NCBI GenBank assembly: GCA_029204225.1
Contig: MU832204.1
Span: forward strand, 1 to 64,000
DNA from: Diphasiastrum complanatum
Taxonomy: Eukaryota > Streptophyta > Lycopodiopsida > Lycopodiales > Lycopodiaceae
Length of the DNA: 64,000 bases
Direction: 5' to 3'
Positions 44,547 through 57,162 of the stretch are shown here, piece after piece. Numbering within the stretch: position 1 is the stretch's first letter; every line of letters starts with the position of its first letter. The position numbers were made by a program, and so were the translations under genes. The notes beneath the pieces were generated by a model that worked only from the letters and a program-made list of their open reading frames with translations, was not told the DNA's origin and did not search any database.

Positions 44547-47500
44547 AAATTAATTATTAGTCAAGCTAATTCTTGCATTGCAATGCATTACACAGTTACA
44601 ATGACTGCAAAAGGTGCTAGAAAAAATCCTCATTTTGTTTAGGGATATTTTGAACCATCTAGTTGTTTCAACTAATATGATGATGTGGTTTGTGTTTACA
44701 ATGACTTCACAAAAAGAATGTAAAGACGAATCTAATCTTCTAACTTTAGCTGAGGGATGCACTATACTTTCTAGACATGTCCGAATTGCTTGACATTATG
44801 GCTATCACAAACACTTACTTCCAGTTAGTCAAGGTACATCTATATCTACTTGTCTTATACCACTTATTTTCATTTGGCATATTTTTGTAGACACATTGAC
44901 ACATTTTGGTCACAGCGCATGTGTTGTAAATTCTTTAATGGAAATTGGTCTAAAGCTTACTATTTAGGTTAAAACATTGTTTTGGATTTTTCTTTGAACT
45001 TGGGGACAAATTTAATATACTTGTTATAGTTCTCCTAGTTCTCTTTATATTACGGTGGAATGTCTATTTTTCACCTCGGTGTATAATGAGCAAATAACTT
45101 GTTAAATGTTGTCTCCATGGAGATCTGTAATGCTTTGTGCCAAATGAATAATCTTGCCTAATCCACCTTTTTTTAAACTTTTTTTTAAAAGATTGGACAT
45201 TTTCTTTATTTATCAATGATTTGTAAATTTTCTCAAGTTGTAACATGGATAATAATTGAGAAGATGCAAAAAGCTTGAGTTTTTAGATGAGACGATTCAC
45301 TCTCGTTTTTCGTTTTTGCTTTGTTTGAATTAGTTTTAGGGGTAATATACAAAGTGTACATATGTACAAAGCCACAATGTCTTGTAAAATAGGTTGTCAA
45401 AATATTGGTAATCTCAACACATAGCAGGTTTAATTCAAAGAGACAACCAAGCAGTCTTGAGTACCTAAAAAACTTGTTTCATTAATCTTGTATAATTGAC
45501 ATTAGGAAACTATTAAACTCACACAACATGTATTTGATCCTTATGCTCTTGGATAGCACTAGGATCCTCACATGAAAGATGATGCCCTTTTGTAGGCTTT
45601 ATCTCTCTTACTCTTCATGCCTCTAGATTCTTGATGTTTTTTAGACCTCGTACTTTCTTTCATTTATTCTTAGTTAAAACCAATTTTCTCTACAAATACA
45701 ATAGACCATTAGTAGCGTTACAACTTCTACAATTGTAGGGGCTTGACTTTAAACCTCTTAATGTTTTGTCCTTGTTTCACAGACAATGCTTTCCCATACT
45801 CCTTGTGAGGAATTGTTTGACGTTGCATATTTTGCTACATTGTTTTTTAGTCACCCTCTCATGTTCATGTTGTCAGCCTCAGCCCCAAGGTTACTGCCCT
45901 TATACCGATCGATCTCAAGATGGTAGACATTTTTTTTGTTTCCTTCCATGGACTTGTAGGACATTATCTTTGTAAAGATATAGCTTTTACAATTAACACC
46001 AAAAGTGTCTTAGGTGGAAAAGGCTATCTATTTGTTTGGTGGCTATTTCTCTCATATTTTAAAAAAGAGTTGGGCAAATCCTTGAAAGAAATATAGGCTT
46101 TATTAGGAGAAAAAGATCTTGAAAGAGCCAAATCTGTATTGATTATTCATCAAAAAATGGTATTGTGGTAGGTAGTAAAGCATGTCCACCCATATCCCTC
46201 TCTCAAGATCTTTTTTTTATTGAATTTGAAGTTATCATATAATTCAAGAACTGGGACTAACCTAATTTTTCCATTATTATAGGCCATGCAAATCACTTTA
46301 TTTGTTGCTTCAAGATTTTTGTGGAAAAGATAAAAGTTATTACTCAATGTTTTCTACCTTGTCAAGATAAACATGTAGCTCATTCCAACATGTACAAAGC
46401 TACAAAAGTACTAAACCCTTCAAACTTAATGAAATTGATGTAGATTTCAAATGAATTATGGATCTTATGATATGACACCACAAATGTCATTTCATAATCC
46501 CAAGAACAATGGAATTAAAGCTACCAACAAGAGAAGCACAAAGCATTCATCATGATATAGCCACAATAAGTATAATATAGAAGAATTTCCATGGAATCAC
46601 ATTAGAATTGAGATAATAGTTCACTACAAGCATTGATTAAGCCTCAAGGAGAGCATTTACTCACATGGATTAGGCACATGAGACCTAGCACGTAATATGC
46701 TTTGGTTTCGATTCACAAAGAGAAAGATGAGGTAGAACTTACAAATGTAGATAAGCTAGAAGATTTTGAAATTTTGATGCCCATCACACAAATTTGCCCA
46801 TTCCTTAACTTGATTTTAACTATCTTGAAGTCCAATTAGACCTTGTTAAGTTTAGTTTGGGCCCTTATTGGCCTATTATCCTTGTTAGAAATATTTTGAG
46901 GGGTCTAAAGAGAGAATTGCCTTCACTTTTAAGGCTGACATCTTTTGGGCCCAACAAAGCTTACTGTGGTGCATATTTTCATGCACTTTTGAGTGCTTAA
47001 GTATTTGAGATACATGACAAAGATATTCAAACTAAATTTGAGGATTCAACTAAATAAAAAGCATATATGTTTTTCCAATAAATAATCTACAAAAGTAAAG
47101 GCATTTTTGGTGATCTGATTCTGCAAACATAAAAGTTTTTTTTTTTCTCTAGTGAACTTATTAGAGGAACTTTGACCTATTTTTCATAATGTGAGTTACA
47201 TTTTATGATGTGCTTCCATAGAATGCACTTTGATCGTATGTAGAGGTGAACTTCATTTTGGAATATATTACTAAATTCTTAAGACTCTTCATGTGGGCTA
47301 CACGTTTTAGATGGAATGATGATAATTTTTTTGAACTTGAAAACAAAGACTCAAAAAGATCCATAATGAAGTATTAAGTCTTTTTCGTTTTTCATTTTGT
47401 TTCGTATCCCAACGATCATCCAGCAACTCGGTGCACACTTCATCACTCAAGTCCTTATAAATAAACATTGTTTTCGTTCCGAACATTGCATTTGGAAAAC

Positions 47501-49239
47501 AAAATCAACAAAAATAGTAACAAGTAGATAGCAACTTAATCTATTATTCTTTGAGCTAGTGCTACATTTTAATATACTCTAAATATCTATAGAAAGTCTA
47601 GTTCGAAAACTTCTAAAATTGCTAAATTTGGAGAAATTCATTCCTCACGTGAAAAATCTGGTAGAGGATATGGCTCTAATCTACCACTAATCCATTTTTA
47701 TCAGGAATATAAGTGTGATCATAAAAAAAAACCTCTCGACTCTAAAAGGTATTTTGGAGAAGGTCCCTTATATTGCAAAATATTGATATCAGAATGTATG
47801 ACATTATTATTTTTGCAATAGATTGAACTAATTGCCATTCAATGAAATTTGATGGATATAAATTTGCAAAACCAAAAAAAAATTTCGTGAGAAAAAATTA
47901 ATAGAAAGAAAATGCTAATACTAAAAAAAAATTAATCTGAATATGTACATAGTAATCATATACTTACGATTGCATTTTCTTCTATCATCTGGATTCAAAT
48001 CCTGGATGTTGAGATCTTTGTGAGATAAGCATGCTGAACTAAAACTTCCGTGATAGATTGACCAACAATTGATACATTGAAATCCATTATCTTTCTTTTC
48101 CAAGAGTTTCTATATATGTTATTTGATTTTTTTCTTTTATGGAAAGAGCCTATTTGGATTATCACACAAAATAGTTGCAAGAGCGTATTGTTTCCAGATG
48201 TGGATTTTCTTGTATCAATATCACCTGTCCAACTCGCATATGTATATCCATGAAGTGTATGGATTTTGTCTAGGTTGACCTGTTCGTAACAGATGCATAG
48301 ACAACTATCTCTCTTTACTTGCCCTTTTTATAGTAGGTTCTGATCATCATTCATAGTACATAGGCAGTTTGGTGAGTAAAGAGCTGATTACTCGCGCTAT
48401 TACTCACACTTGCCTATTACTCACCATCAAAGAAATTGCAAATTTTATTGTGATAGATCTAATTTAACTAATTATCAATCTCCATCTGTATTTTTTGATT
48501 TTCTCTAATTACCTTCCATTCTTTTCCTTTTCGCTTCTCTTTTTCATTTGATTGCAATCTAATTTTGATCACCTCCTATTCTCTAATCTCATTTCGCTTA
48601 GAAAATATCTACAACAACATCGAAAAAATTAAAAAATGCACAACATAAAAAATAATCCCAAGATCCATTTCAATGTATGCACCTAAGGTCTAGTAGGAGA
48701 TTATCGACTCTGAATTGTGAAAGATGTAGCAAAAAAAATCCATTTGATCCTAGAAATGATGGAGAAAGCACCTACTTAAGATCCAAACAAGATCTAGAAG
48801 CTAGATCACTAATCAATTCATAGATTCCTAGCTTATCTTAGTTTGAACTCCATGAATTAACTCCAAAACTCTTCACATGTGTGGATGTACAACCTGCCGC
48901 TGCCTGTGTACTGTACCTACAACTCCAAACTCATTCAATGATCATAAAAAATCATATGCCGATAGCATTCATCAATCAAATCATAGACTCAAACTAGTCA
49001 CGAAGAAAAATCTCGATTTTGCTCATAATTGGATGGAAATTTCAGCACATATTTATACATCTAGAGCTCGGATTTGAGCATATTAGGGCTTCTGTGTATT
49101 CATCACAACCTAAACCCAACATCTAACCTAAAGATCCACTTGATCCACCCTATTTATGGTCAATACCTCGAGATCCAAAAACAATGAAAAAATTGCTATT
49201 TTAAGCTCCTATTTTTTTTCTCTATCCTATCTATGCACT
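44547..49239. other. Long unassigned AT-rich block
   Basis: About 4.7 kb with no convincing coding similarity. An AACTTGGGGACAAATTT phrase near 44,997 resembles the PPT region of gypsy elements and hints at a very old copy. The 48,500-48,900 part resembles, in reverse, the leader/LTR style of the copia family at 58-64 kb (TTCACATGTGTGGATG near 48,873). TTACTCGCGC/TATTACTCACC words near 48,390 form a small local repeat. Confidence 0.35.
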
Positions 49240-49396
49240 GTTTGGCCACATTCCAAAGGTACCATTCCAAAGCTAGGTTAATGATTTGACTTAGAATAAG
49301 GTATCTTATGCTTTTGGCACGTGTGACATCCCACATCATGGCCTCAAAGTCATTTACAAGTGGAATTTATGCAAACTAGCTTGTGTAAATTTAACA
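49240..49396 (-). repeat. Start of copia G 3' LTR with polypurine tract
   Basis: On the minus strand GTGAGGAG (49,404-49,397) is followed by TGTTAAATTTACAC, the expected PPT-LTR junction about 30 bp after the RNase H end. The left end is not defined; the LTR contains a CACGTGTGACATCCCA block also seen near 58,195. Confidence 0.55.
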
Positions 49397-49429
49397 CTCC
49401 TCACAACTAGTTTGAAGATAACATAGACT

Positions 49430-51330
49430 TGTTTATCAACCCTAGGGCTGATCTTAACTTCACAAATGCAGCTCTTTGAAGTGGTTTAGTGAGGATATCA
49501 GCAACACATTCACTACTTGCCACATGCTCCAAAGATATCTCCTTAGATTGCACCTTTTCTCTCACAAAATGATGAGAGATTTTGATATGCTTTGATTGGT
49601 TGCAAGGTGTTGGGCTAGAATATTGTCATTGTAGAGATTTGAAACAACATCTAAACTCATGACTTTCAGCTCCATAAGTAGTCTTTTGATTCATAGTAGC
49701 TCCTTTGTTGTAGTGGTGAGAGCTTTGTACTTAGCCTCGTTGAAGAAAGTGAGATGGTTTCTTGTTTTTTTGACAACCAAGAAATTACTCCTCCACCAAT
49801 GAATGTTGCATAGACACTTGTGGACTTTCTATTCCTTTTGTCACTTGCAAAATCCGAGTCACTAAAGGCATGAATGACATCTCCTCTATAGAGGATTCCA
49901 TGATCTAGAGTACCCGAGATGTATCTCAAGATCCTTTTAGCATCTTTCCGATGTATCACTAATGGATCTTGCATATATTGACTTAGCCTACACACACTAA
50001 TTCATAGATCAGGCCTAGTTACGGTGATCCATATTAAGGAGCCTATAAGTTTCCTATAAAGAGTGATGTTCATAAAAGATGCTTCATCACTTTTATTGAG
50101 CACTTTTCCATCTTGCTCCATTGGTGTTTCTACATGCTTGCAATCTTGCATATTGAATCTATTGAGCAAACTTTGAGCATACTTAGATTGACTAATGAAG
50201 ATGAAATCTGAACCTCTAAGTACTTCTATGGCCAATATAAAGTGAAGTTGACCAAGATCTACCATCTTAAATTCTAGAGATAGATTTTTCTTGGTTTTCT
50301 CAATACCATCAATGTTATCACCACTAAGAATGATGTCATCTACATAAATCAATAAAAGTAAAATGCCATTTACATCATACATTATGTACAAACTTGGATC
50401 ATATTCACTTTGAGCAAATCAATAGAAACTAAAAAATCATGAAGTCTTGAATTCCAAGACCTTGATGCTTGCTTCAAACCGTATAAGCTCCTTTGAAGAT
50501 GACGTACTTTACCCTCCATCTCTAGCTTGATGAAGCCTTGAGACTGCTCCATGAAGGTGTCTTCTTCCAAATAACCATTTAAAAATGCATTAGAAACATC
50601 CATTTGAAAAAGCATCTAACCAAAATGTGAAGCAAGTGCAAGAAGTAACCTTATTGTGACCATCTTGGCCATGGGTGCAAAGGTTTCTTCATAATCTACG
50701 CCCTTGGCTTGACCATATCCTTTGGCAACTAAACTTGCCTTTATTTGCTTACACTTCCATCCATATTGAGTTTTAGCTTAAAAACCCATTTACATTTAAT
50801 CACATTTTTAAGAGGTCTATCAACAAGGATCCATGTGCAATTCTCCATCAAAGCATTGTATTCATCTACTAACATAGCTTGAAACCATTCCTTTGAACTC
50901 AATGCATCTTCTACACATGAAGATTCTTCAAAACTTGAACTGAGTGCAAAGGATGAAGATGGATTAGCCTCGGCTTGCTTGCCCTTGTCTTGGTATGTGA
51001 GCCTCAATGGCTCCATTCTTACCCTTGATGATCTTCTTGGAGTGATTGGTTCACTTGGCTCTAGCTCCTCCTCAAGATCTAGATTATCTTGATTCTCAGC
51101 CACCTCCCTCTTGATAAGTGATTTGATTGAGCCATCAACAAGCTTATGCATCTTATCCTCATAAAAAATGATATATCTAGAAACCACAAACTTGTTTGAA
51201 GATGGAATATATACCTTATATCCCTTGCTTGCTTTGCCATACCTGAGCATAATACCTTTGATTGATGATGGATCTTCCTTGGTCCTTGTTTCCAAAGGTG
51301 TATGGGGATTGCATGGGCACATGATCCTAC
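49430..51330 (-). pseudogene. Ty1/copia element G: integrase C-terminus, RT, RNase H
   Basis: Minus strand. Integrase C-terminal region from 51,322 (HTPLETRTKEDPSSIKGIM, GKASKGYKVYIPSSNKF) through the linker to the RT entry (ECNALMENCTW-like, then [15 protein letters not shown] near 50,770). RT motifs DVSNAFLNGYLEED and LYGLKQASRSW (50,600-50,480) and the catalytic box IYVDDIILSG (near 50,330) are present. RNase H at 49,995-49,430 (AKRILRYISGT, SDSDFASDKRN, SWLSKKQETISLSS) ends in several frameshifted pieces. Integrase core, gag and protease are missing; integrase breaks at the same place as elements B and C, and repeat X begins there. Confidence 0.92.
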
Positions 51331-51530
51331 TCTCTATATATTGAGGTAGTGATTATCTCATCGATGACTTTGGTCTAGGTTACCAGTTGAGCTCTTCTCT
51401 TCTTGCTATCACATGGTATGGCTTTGGGATCTAGATCCAGGAGGATTCTCCAAGAGGGATCTAGGATTGGTTGGGTGGTTTTGCTCCATTGTCTCTCTTG
51501 TTGTGTTTTCTAAATGCCAAACAAATCAAT
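51331..51530 (-). repeat. Repeat X, left-hand fragment (inverted)
   Basis: The reverse complement matches about 4,980-5,190, including GAGATAATCACTAC, AATATATAG and CACAACAAGAGAGACAATGG. It joins copia G integrase directly at ACACCTTTGGAAAC. Confidence 0.88.
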
Positions 51531-51989
51531 TTTGTCATAATGGTTTTCAGACCGTCTTCAGTCTTTTTTGACAAAGCTTAAATTGCATGGTGACGGAGTA
51601 AACAACTACTATTCTTGGCAAAATTGTTTAAGAAAAAATAGGAAGATTCTTAATTACAGTGCTATAAAGGTTGCTCTTTTTCTAGCAAACAATGCCATAT
51701 CAATGCTTACCATAGAAATAATGATTACCTTGTCTCTTTCATCGTTTTTTAAGCATATCGAGAATTTGCATACCTATTTTAAGTTCTTTAAAGTACACGG
51801 ATTTGTGCAAAGAACGTATACATTCATAGAGTCGGAACGACATGGATTTGTCCTGGCTATATCATGAACGTAGGGTCACAAACTCTTTCACTTGTATTGT
51901 GTACTTACAAGTACCAAGTTTTTTGGCTACTTTTTAAGTCACAATCATGTTTTAAAATCATAGAGCCGTAATTTAGTTTGCAAACTTTT
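51531..51989. other. Unassigned DNA
   Basis: A 99-codon + strand frame (51,568-51,867) has no recognised motif. It may be a decayed internal part of the element represented by repeat Y. Confidence 0.3.
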
Positions 51990-52583
51990 GTATAGCATGG
52001 ATTTGCTCAAGAAGTTACGAGAACCATACCTTATCTGTTTACAAGTGTGAATGTTGGTATGGCATGGATTTGCCCCAAACTTCATGTACCGGTGCAAACT
52101 ACTTATACATTTACATTTTGCTACACATTTTATATAGCTTATTGTCAAATGCGTAATGTGTTATGTTTATTAGTTAAAGATATGGACCAAAAACCAGCAA
52201 ACTGATCAACATGGCACTTGCCCTGACACAATATCAATATGGTTTGGTCAATCGCTATAAATAACTTTCAATAAGGGAAGATTGGATTATAAAGAACTCT
52301 ATCTATATTGCAAGCTGATTAGTTAAGTTTAACGTATTTTGTACATGGATAACAATTGACATTCAACGTTGACACCTGTCTTCCTCACTATGCTAACTTG
52401 CGCGGTTTTGTGTGGTGGGATGGTGGCAGGTACCAGTTGGATGTCTTGAGATATGTTGTGCTTTACGGTGCTTTATTTAGTACTGTATACTTTTCAGCTA
52501 TGTTTTACCTTGTTGGTCTACGAATAAAGGGTTTTAAAAGGTTTTGATCTTGACTTGTCAAGAGGAGCTTTGATCTGTTTCTT

Positions 52584-52586
<3 letters not shown>
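51990..52586 (-). repeat. Repeat Y, copy 2 (inverted, longer)
   Basis: The reverse complement matches 19,475-19,885 with about 130 bp extra. The core GGGCAAATCCATGCCAT is at about 52,058-52,075 (reverse), and a related GCAAATCCATGCTAT lies near 51,997. It ends at a (CT)n microsatellite, as copy 1 ends at GAGAGAG. Confidence 0.85.

Positions 52587-52675
<89 letters not shown>
52587..52675. repeat. (CT)n microsatellite
   Basis: About 89 bp of CT repeats directly at the end of repeat Y; it may have grown from the element's own short GA end. Confidence 0.97.
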
Positions 52676-52679
<4 letters not shown>

Positions 52680-53169
52680 CCAAAGTATTTTCTTAGAGGG
52701 ATCTTGCATTTGCAAGCATTCGAACATGTGCACTTTTTCAAGCTAATTGAATTCATTCCAGTAGTTAATGTACATTGTCATGTCATGTCGCTTGCATAAC
52801 TCTATGATTCATCTGAGTCAAGATTCGTATATAAACAATTTGTGGATTGAATAATTTTATGATCGATGGTGAATGTCGATTGTAATTTTTTTATCTGATC
52901 TGTTTTACACATTTCCGCTACTAAATGGATTTGTGTGTGTCTACGGAATCGACTTTTCGATCCTTGCAACTTTGAAGCTTGGATCAAGTAGAACTTTCAT
53001 CAGATTATAGAAGATAGTTCGAATCTAACAGACGTAGTTTATGCACCAAGGAGTTACTCGATTTCCAACACTTCTAAACTAGTTCCTAAGGCTAGGGCAG
53101 ATTCATCCAAATATATAATAGTTTTGTTGAGAATGAAGGGTCCAAGCATATGCTAGATTGTGTTAAGGA
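52676..53169. other. Unassigned DNA
   Basis: No gene recognised; leads into decayed gypsy integrase. Confidence 0.35.
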
Positions 53170-53870
53170 TTTTGAGTATGTAGACCCCAAACATACCATT
53201 ATGGTTGAGGGATCTCATTCTCAAGGATTCAAATGAAAAAAATATTTCATTCAGAATGAGTATCTACTTTATAGAAACAGAATTTGTGGTCTTGACTTAG
53301 AGGAATTTAGGAGCCAAGTATTGTATGAATTTCATGACAGCCCTAGTGCAGGATACCCAAGAATACCAAAAAACTTATGAGCTTTGTCAGAAGCAATTCT
53401 TCTGATCCACTATGAAAAAAAATGTCTAGCAATAGATAACCAGTTGCCAAAAGTGTTAGATTAACAAAGTAAAGTGTCTAAAGGCAAGAAGATTGTTATA
53501 GCCATGAGAAATACTAGTTGGTGAATGAAAAAATATTTCCATGGATTTTATAGTAGGCCTGTCTATGGGTCATAGTTGACCTCTTGACCAGAATGGCTCA
53601 TTTTATTTCGACGAAAACAACCATCATAGCTCTAGAGTTAGCAATGTAGTTTATAGATGGGCTATTTAGATTATATAGTTTCCTTCTGGTGTAGTCAATG
53701 ACCAGGACAATAAGTTTGATGGAGGTTTTGGAGAGTAGTATTTCATCATATACATACCAAAGTAAATATGAGTACTTTAGACCATCCACAGATGGACGGT
53801 CAAACAAAAAGAGTAAACCAGGTGACAGAGGATAACGTCAACAAAAAGTAGAGCAATTGGGAAGAAAATA
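53170..53870 (+). pseudogene. Ty3/gypsy integrase remnant
   Basis: In shifting frames: LLYRNRICGLDLEEFRSQVL and EFHDSPSAGYP (53,250-53,360), the HHCC zinc-binding region; then MDFIVGLPMGH-like (53,555), DRLTRMAHFISTKTT-like (53,590) and SLMEVLE/TLDHPQMDGQTKRVNQV-like (53,715-53,820) core motifs. Many stops. Confidence 0.8.
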
Positions 53871-53929
53871 TGGTATAAAGAAGTTCGCATCCTACACTTC
53901 ATTGTCACAAATCTGTCAAGATGCCGTCA

Positions 53930-54777
53930 TTATGGAGAATCTTATTTTGAAGAAGAGGATAAATCATTCCTATCGGATGGAGAATCAGAAAAGTCTGACG
54001 GTTTAATGCTAGTCGAGGAGTGTAACAAAGTCAAGCGAATCAGGTGCAACAAGTGACCACAAACCTAGTACTTCAAGTTTCGGTTGTTATCAAACTCAGG
54101 CTCGCAAAATAAAGTTTCTTGAGAAAGACCAATGTACATATTGCTTTGAGGATCATCCAAGTACAAGATGTCCAATCAAGAATCCGCACTTCTTACAAAG
54201 ACAAAATGCAAAGCAGCAAGTTCGACAACAAGATCTAGTGGTTCAAAGGTCACAAGCATAATCAAGTCGACAAGGAGCTCAACAAGGGGATGGATGTCAG
54301 ATGGATCCATACAAATCACAAGTTCCTTCAACAACCAGTGGTAAGGTGAAAGTATTGGTCATATTATCTTGCATGTCACCGAACTTACACGAGGACTCTA
54401 ATGGCCTATCAGTTTATTTTGTGGAAGATCTTAAGGGGCATCTATTACCAGTGTATGCCTATTAAATGAGAGGTGATAATATACTACACTTTATAAGGTG
54501 TTATGGATGCGGAGGGAAACATCATCGAGCCGAATGTCCACATCGAGGGGATCCATCAACATTCGAACCCTGTTGTGTACAATGCATCCATGCCGAAGAT
54601 TGTCCGATGTGAAATTCACAAATAGCTAGGAGGCATTTGGCGTATGTAGATCGATATGCACCTGTGTTGACCAACCCATCTACAGACAGAATGCACTACA
54701 AACAGAAAGTCCTAGTGCCACCAGGTTATGAAACAAGTGAAGTTTGTGTTTGTTTGAAGGGCTTGGATTAGAATCCT
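53930..54777 (+). pseudogene. Decayed ORF with several zinc-knuckle-like motifs
   Basis: An acidic stretch (ESYFEEEDKSFLSDGES, near 53,940) is followed after a frameshift near 54,010 by about 250 codons broken by only three in-frame stops (near 54,258, 54,462 and 54,610). It contains CTYCFEDHPSTRC (near 54,133), CYGCGGKHHRAEC (near 54,499) and CCVQCIHAEDC (near 54,570), all like CCHC/CCCH knuckles, with Gln-rich sequence between. Fifty bases after the last stop lies a TATA box. This could be gag of an unfamiliar retroelement or a fragment of an endogenous pararetrovirus; I cannot decide. Confidence 0.45.
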
Positions 54778-54827
54778 TGCCATTGAAGTGTGGCCAATTA
54801 GAGTGAAGGAGGCTCGTCCTTCAAACC

Positions 54828-54834
54828 TATAAAA
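54828..54834 (+). promoter_or_regulatory. TATA box, possible LTR or pararetroviral promoter
   Basis: CTATAAAAAAGAGCCATTTCC sits just after the zinc-knuckle ORF, followed by TTGTATTGTATCTTC, in the arrangement of plant LTR or caulimovirid intergenic promoters. Confidence 0.35.
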
Positions 54835-54975
54835 AAGAGCCATTTCCTTTGTATTGTATCTTCTAGATTTTCGACTATATTAGTATGAAGTGAAACGAAT
54901 TCGTCTTTATTTTCAATTAGAATCATGAGAAATGTTACATTTTTTAGTTTTCTTAATAAAACTCCATTGGTTTCT

Positions 54976-54976
<1 letters not shown>

Positions 54977-55032
<56 letters not shown>
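54977..55032. repeat. (CT)28 microsatellite
   Basis: 56 bp of CT. Confidence 0.97.
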
Positions 55033-55034
<2 letters not shown>

Positions 55035-55874
55035 TATGAAAGTTGAGGCGAGGTTTCCGCTCCTAGCGACGAACCTCTATACTACATCAATGACTATACA
55101 ACATGTTCTTCAATGTATAACTCAAACTTTAGTAAAGATTTTGAAAGCCATTTTTTTTTCAAGCTTAACTTGCTAGCTCAAGTCGTCTTAGTGCATGAAA
55201 TGAAGTCCATTGTTGGAAAGAGGTGAAATTTACAATAGCTGGTCAATTTCAATTATGAATTGGATTTTTTGGATCCAAGGGGACTTTTCTCCATGGCACA
55301 TGTTATTGTGAATGGCTAATCTGTGTATTTGTAAGGACAAAGAGGAGGTAAACCTAACAACTGAAGCTACTAAAACTTCAGATGATTCAGGTGATTGTCC
55401 ATTTTAAGTTTACGAGCACATGTACTTGATCTTCTATAAAGAGATTATGGCAGGATTGCTAGTCTCGGTACTAATATCTTAGGAGATGGATCCATGGATG
55501 TAGGAAGGTGATATCTTCTACTGTAGTAGCTTGTGGATGCAATTGCAGATTCAGGAAAGGACATTATCGTTGGCATAACACTTGGACATTATGCCGTGAG
55601 CAATTTGTTTTACAATTTTATGTGGATGTTTGGCTGAAGGAAGGATGTTGGATACATGATTCACACATCCACCATTGACATTAGTATTTGCAACATTTGC
55701 TAGCATAAGTGCGACATCAACAATGTTAGAAGTTTATTTCATTATGTTGTACTTCAATAGTTAGCTATTAACACACTCGCAATGTACTTGTAAAGTGGTA
55801 TATGGCTAAGAGGCCTAATTTGCACTATAGGAGTCTATGTGAAGAGCTCATGAGGGAGGAGATTGTTGCCTCAC

Positions 55875-55878
<4 letters not shown>
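55033..55878. other. Unassigned DNA between (CT)n tracts
   Basis: No recognised gene. A CGCNCRFRKGHYRWH-like phrase near 55,530 is Cys/His-rich but too short to assign; it could belong with the zinc-knuckle ORF upstream. Confidence 0.3.

Positions 55879-55942
<64 letters not shown>
55879..55942. repeat. (TC)32 microsatellite
   Basis: 64 bp of TC. Confidence 0.97.
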
Positions 55943-55947
<5 letters not shown>

Positions 55948-56936
55948 ATTGTGCTCTTATTGAAATACAAGCTATGGTGGTGTTTTCTCTCTCATCTTTC
56001 TTTATGGCTTAATTTGTTGCATGCTCTGATTACTCACAAGGTCGCCCTTAGTTGTTGCGATAAAAAGAAAATCCTAAAGGCGGATGTGGCTAAATGGTAG
56101 GCACAAGAAGCTCAAGTCCAAGCCTTCAAAAAGAGTGCAGAACATCCATTTCTATCTAGTGCAATTCCTCTGTTTGAAAACACAGCTATTGTTTTATTCA
56201 AAGTTCAAATCACAAGGAAATATATTTTGCTATCACAAAATTCATTTGCATTATTATGAATACAACCTACTTTGTACACACACTACTTTGTACGTACCAT
56301 CCGTAACATCATCTACCAACATGAGATTAGCATCCAACATATCCAAATCTTGTTTTTGTGTTGACTCCATCTACACGGCACATAGCACAGAAGTTGTGTT
56401 TGGCACACAACAAACTTTGAACAAGGATCTATTATCAAGGAACACATCAATCGCAAAACACATTGTCTAGGCACAAAACCCAGACACATACATACAATCA
56501 TATCATAGTTTTTGTTACAGGTGTATTGTAGCTGTACTAGTGCGACGCCTCTCGATCAGAGAGAATCAATAGGAAACAGACATATAACCAGAATAGGTTT
56601 TGGAGGAAATGGTCAAGAGAAAACACGAAGTTCTGGGTATTTAGTTTCCTTCCATACTAGAAGATCAGATTCCACGAAGCAGATAAGTAGTCTGTAGCAG
56701 TGGTAAAGAACCCGCAAGAGTAACTATGACTAAACATGTACATTGTAATGAGGCACATGTGTATCCATATGATGTACAAAGTAATACATATGCTGTATCA
56801 ATCAACCACAAAATCTTCCACCTGACCTGTACACTGAACTTATTCTCCACTCAATTCATAAGACGCATGCATCTTCAGGTAAGATAGAGTTTTTTGCAAG
56901 TGAAAGTGAAGAATCAGCATCATAAAACTTACGTAT
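55943..56936. other. Unassigned DNA; possible 3' part of a minus-strand gene
   Basis: No element protein is seen. If the exon candidate at 56,937-57,080 is real, its later exons would be here, but I could not trace them. Confidence 0.3.
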
Positions 56937-57080
56937 AGCGACGTTAGACACACAAACAGTATCTGAACAAAGTTGTTCTATTGTTTTAACAAGTATAGTA
57001 GTGACAGGCAAAGGGCTACTTCCACAGACAATCTCAAAGCACATGGATCCTGTTGTAGTCCCATTTAGGTTTGGACCCAT
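56937..57080 (-). CDS. Candidate first exon of an unidentified minus-strand gene
   Basis: From ATG at 57,080 the frame reads MGPNLNGTTTGSMCFEIV and on to SNVAI, where a strong donor (ATAC|GTAAGTTTT) occurs near 56,937. Reading through continues for 25 more codons to a stop at 56,856. About 75 bp upstream lies CTATATATTG, a good TATA box. I do not recognise the protein, and no downstream exon was identified. Confidence 0.3.
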
Positions 57081-57152
57081 TTTTTATAAGCGATCAATTG
57101 AAGGTTGTAGTAGTAATACATGAATGGGTTACACTTGGGGAATTGGAGAAAC

Positions 57153-57162
57153 CAATATATAG
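57153..57162 (-). promoter_or_regulatory. Candidate TATA box for the minus-strand exon
   Basis: The minus strand reads CTATATATTG about 75 bp before the ATG at 57,080, a normal plant core-promoter distance. Confidence 0.35.
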
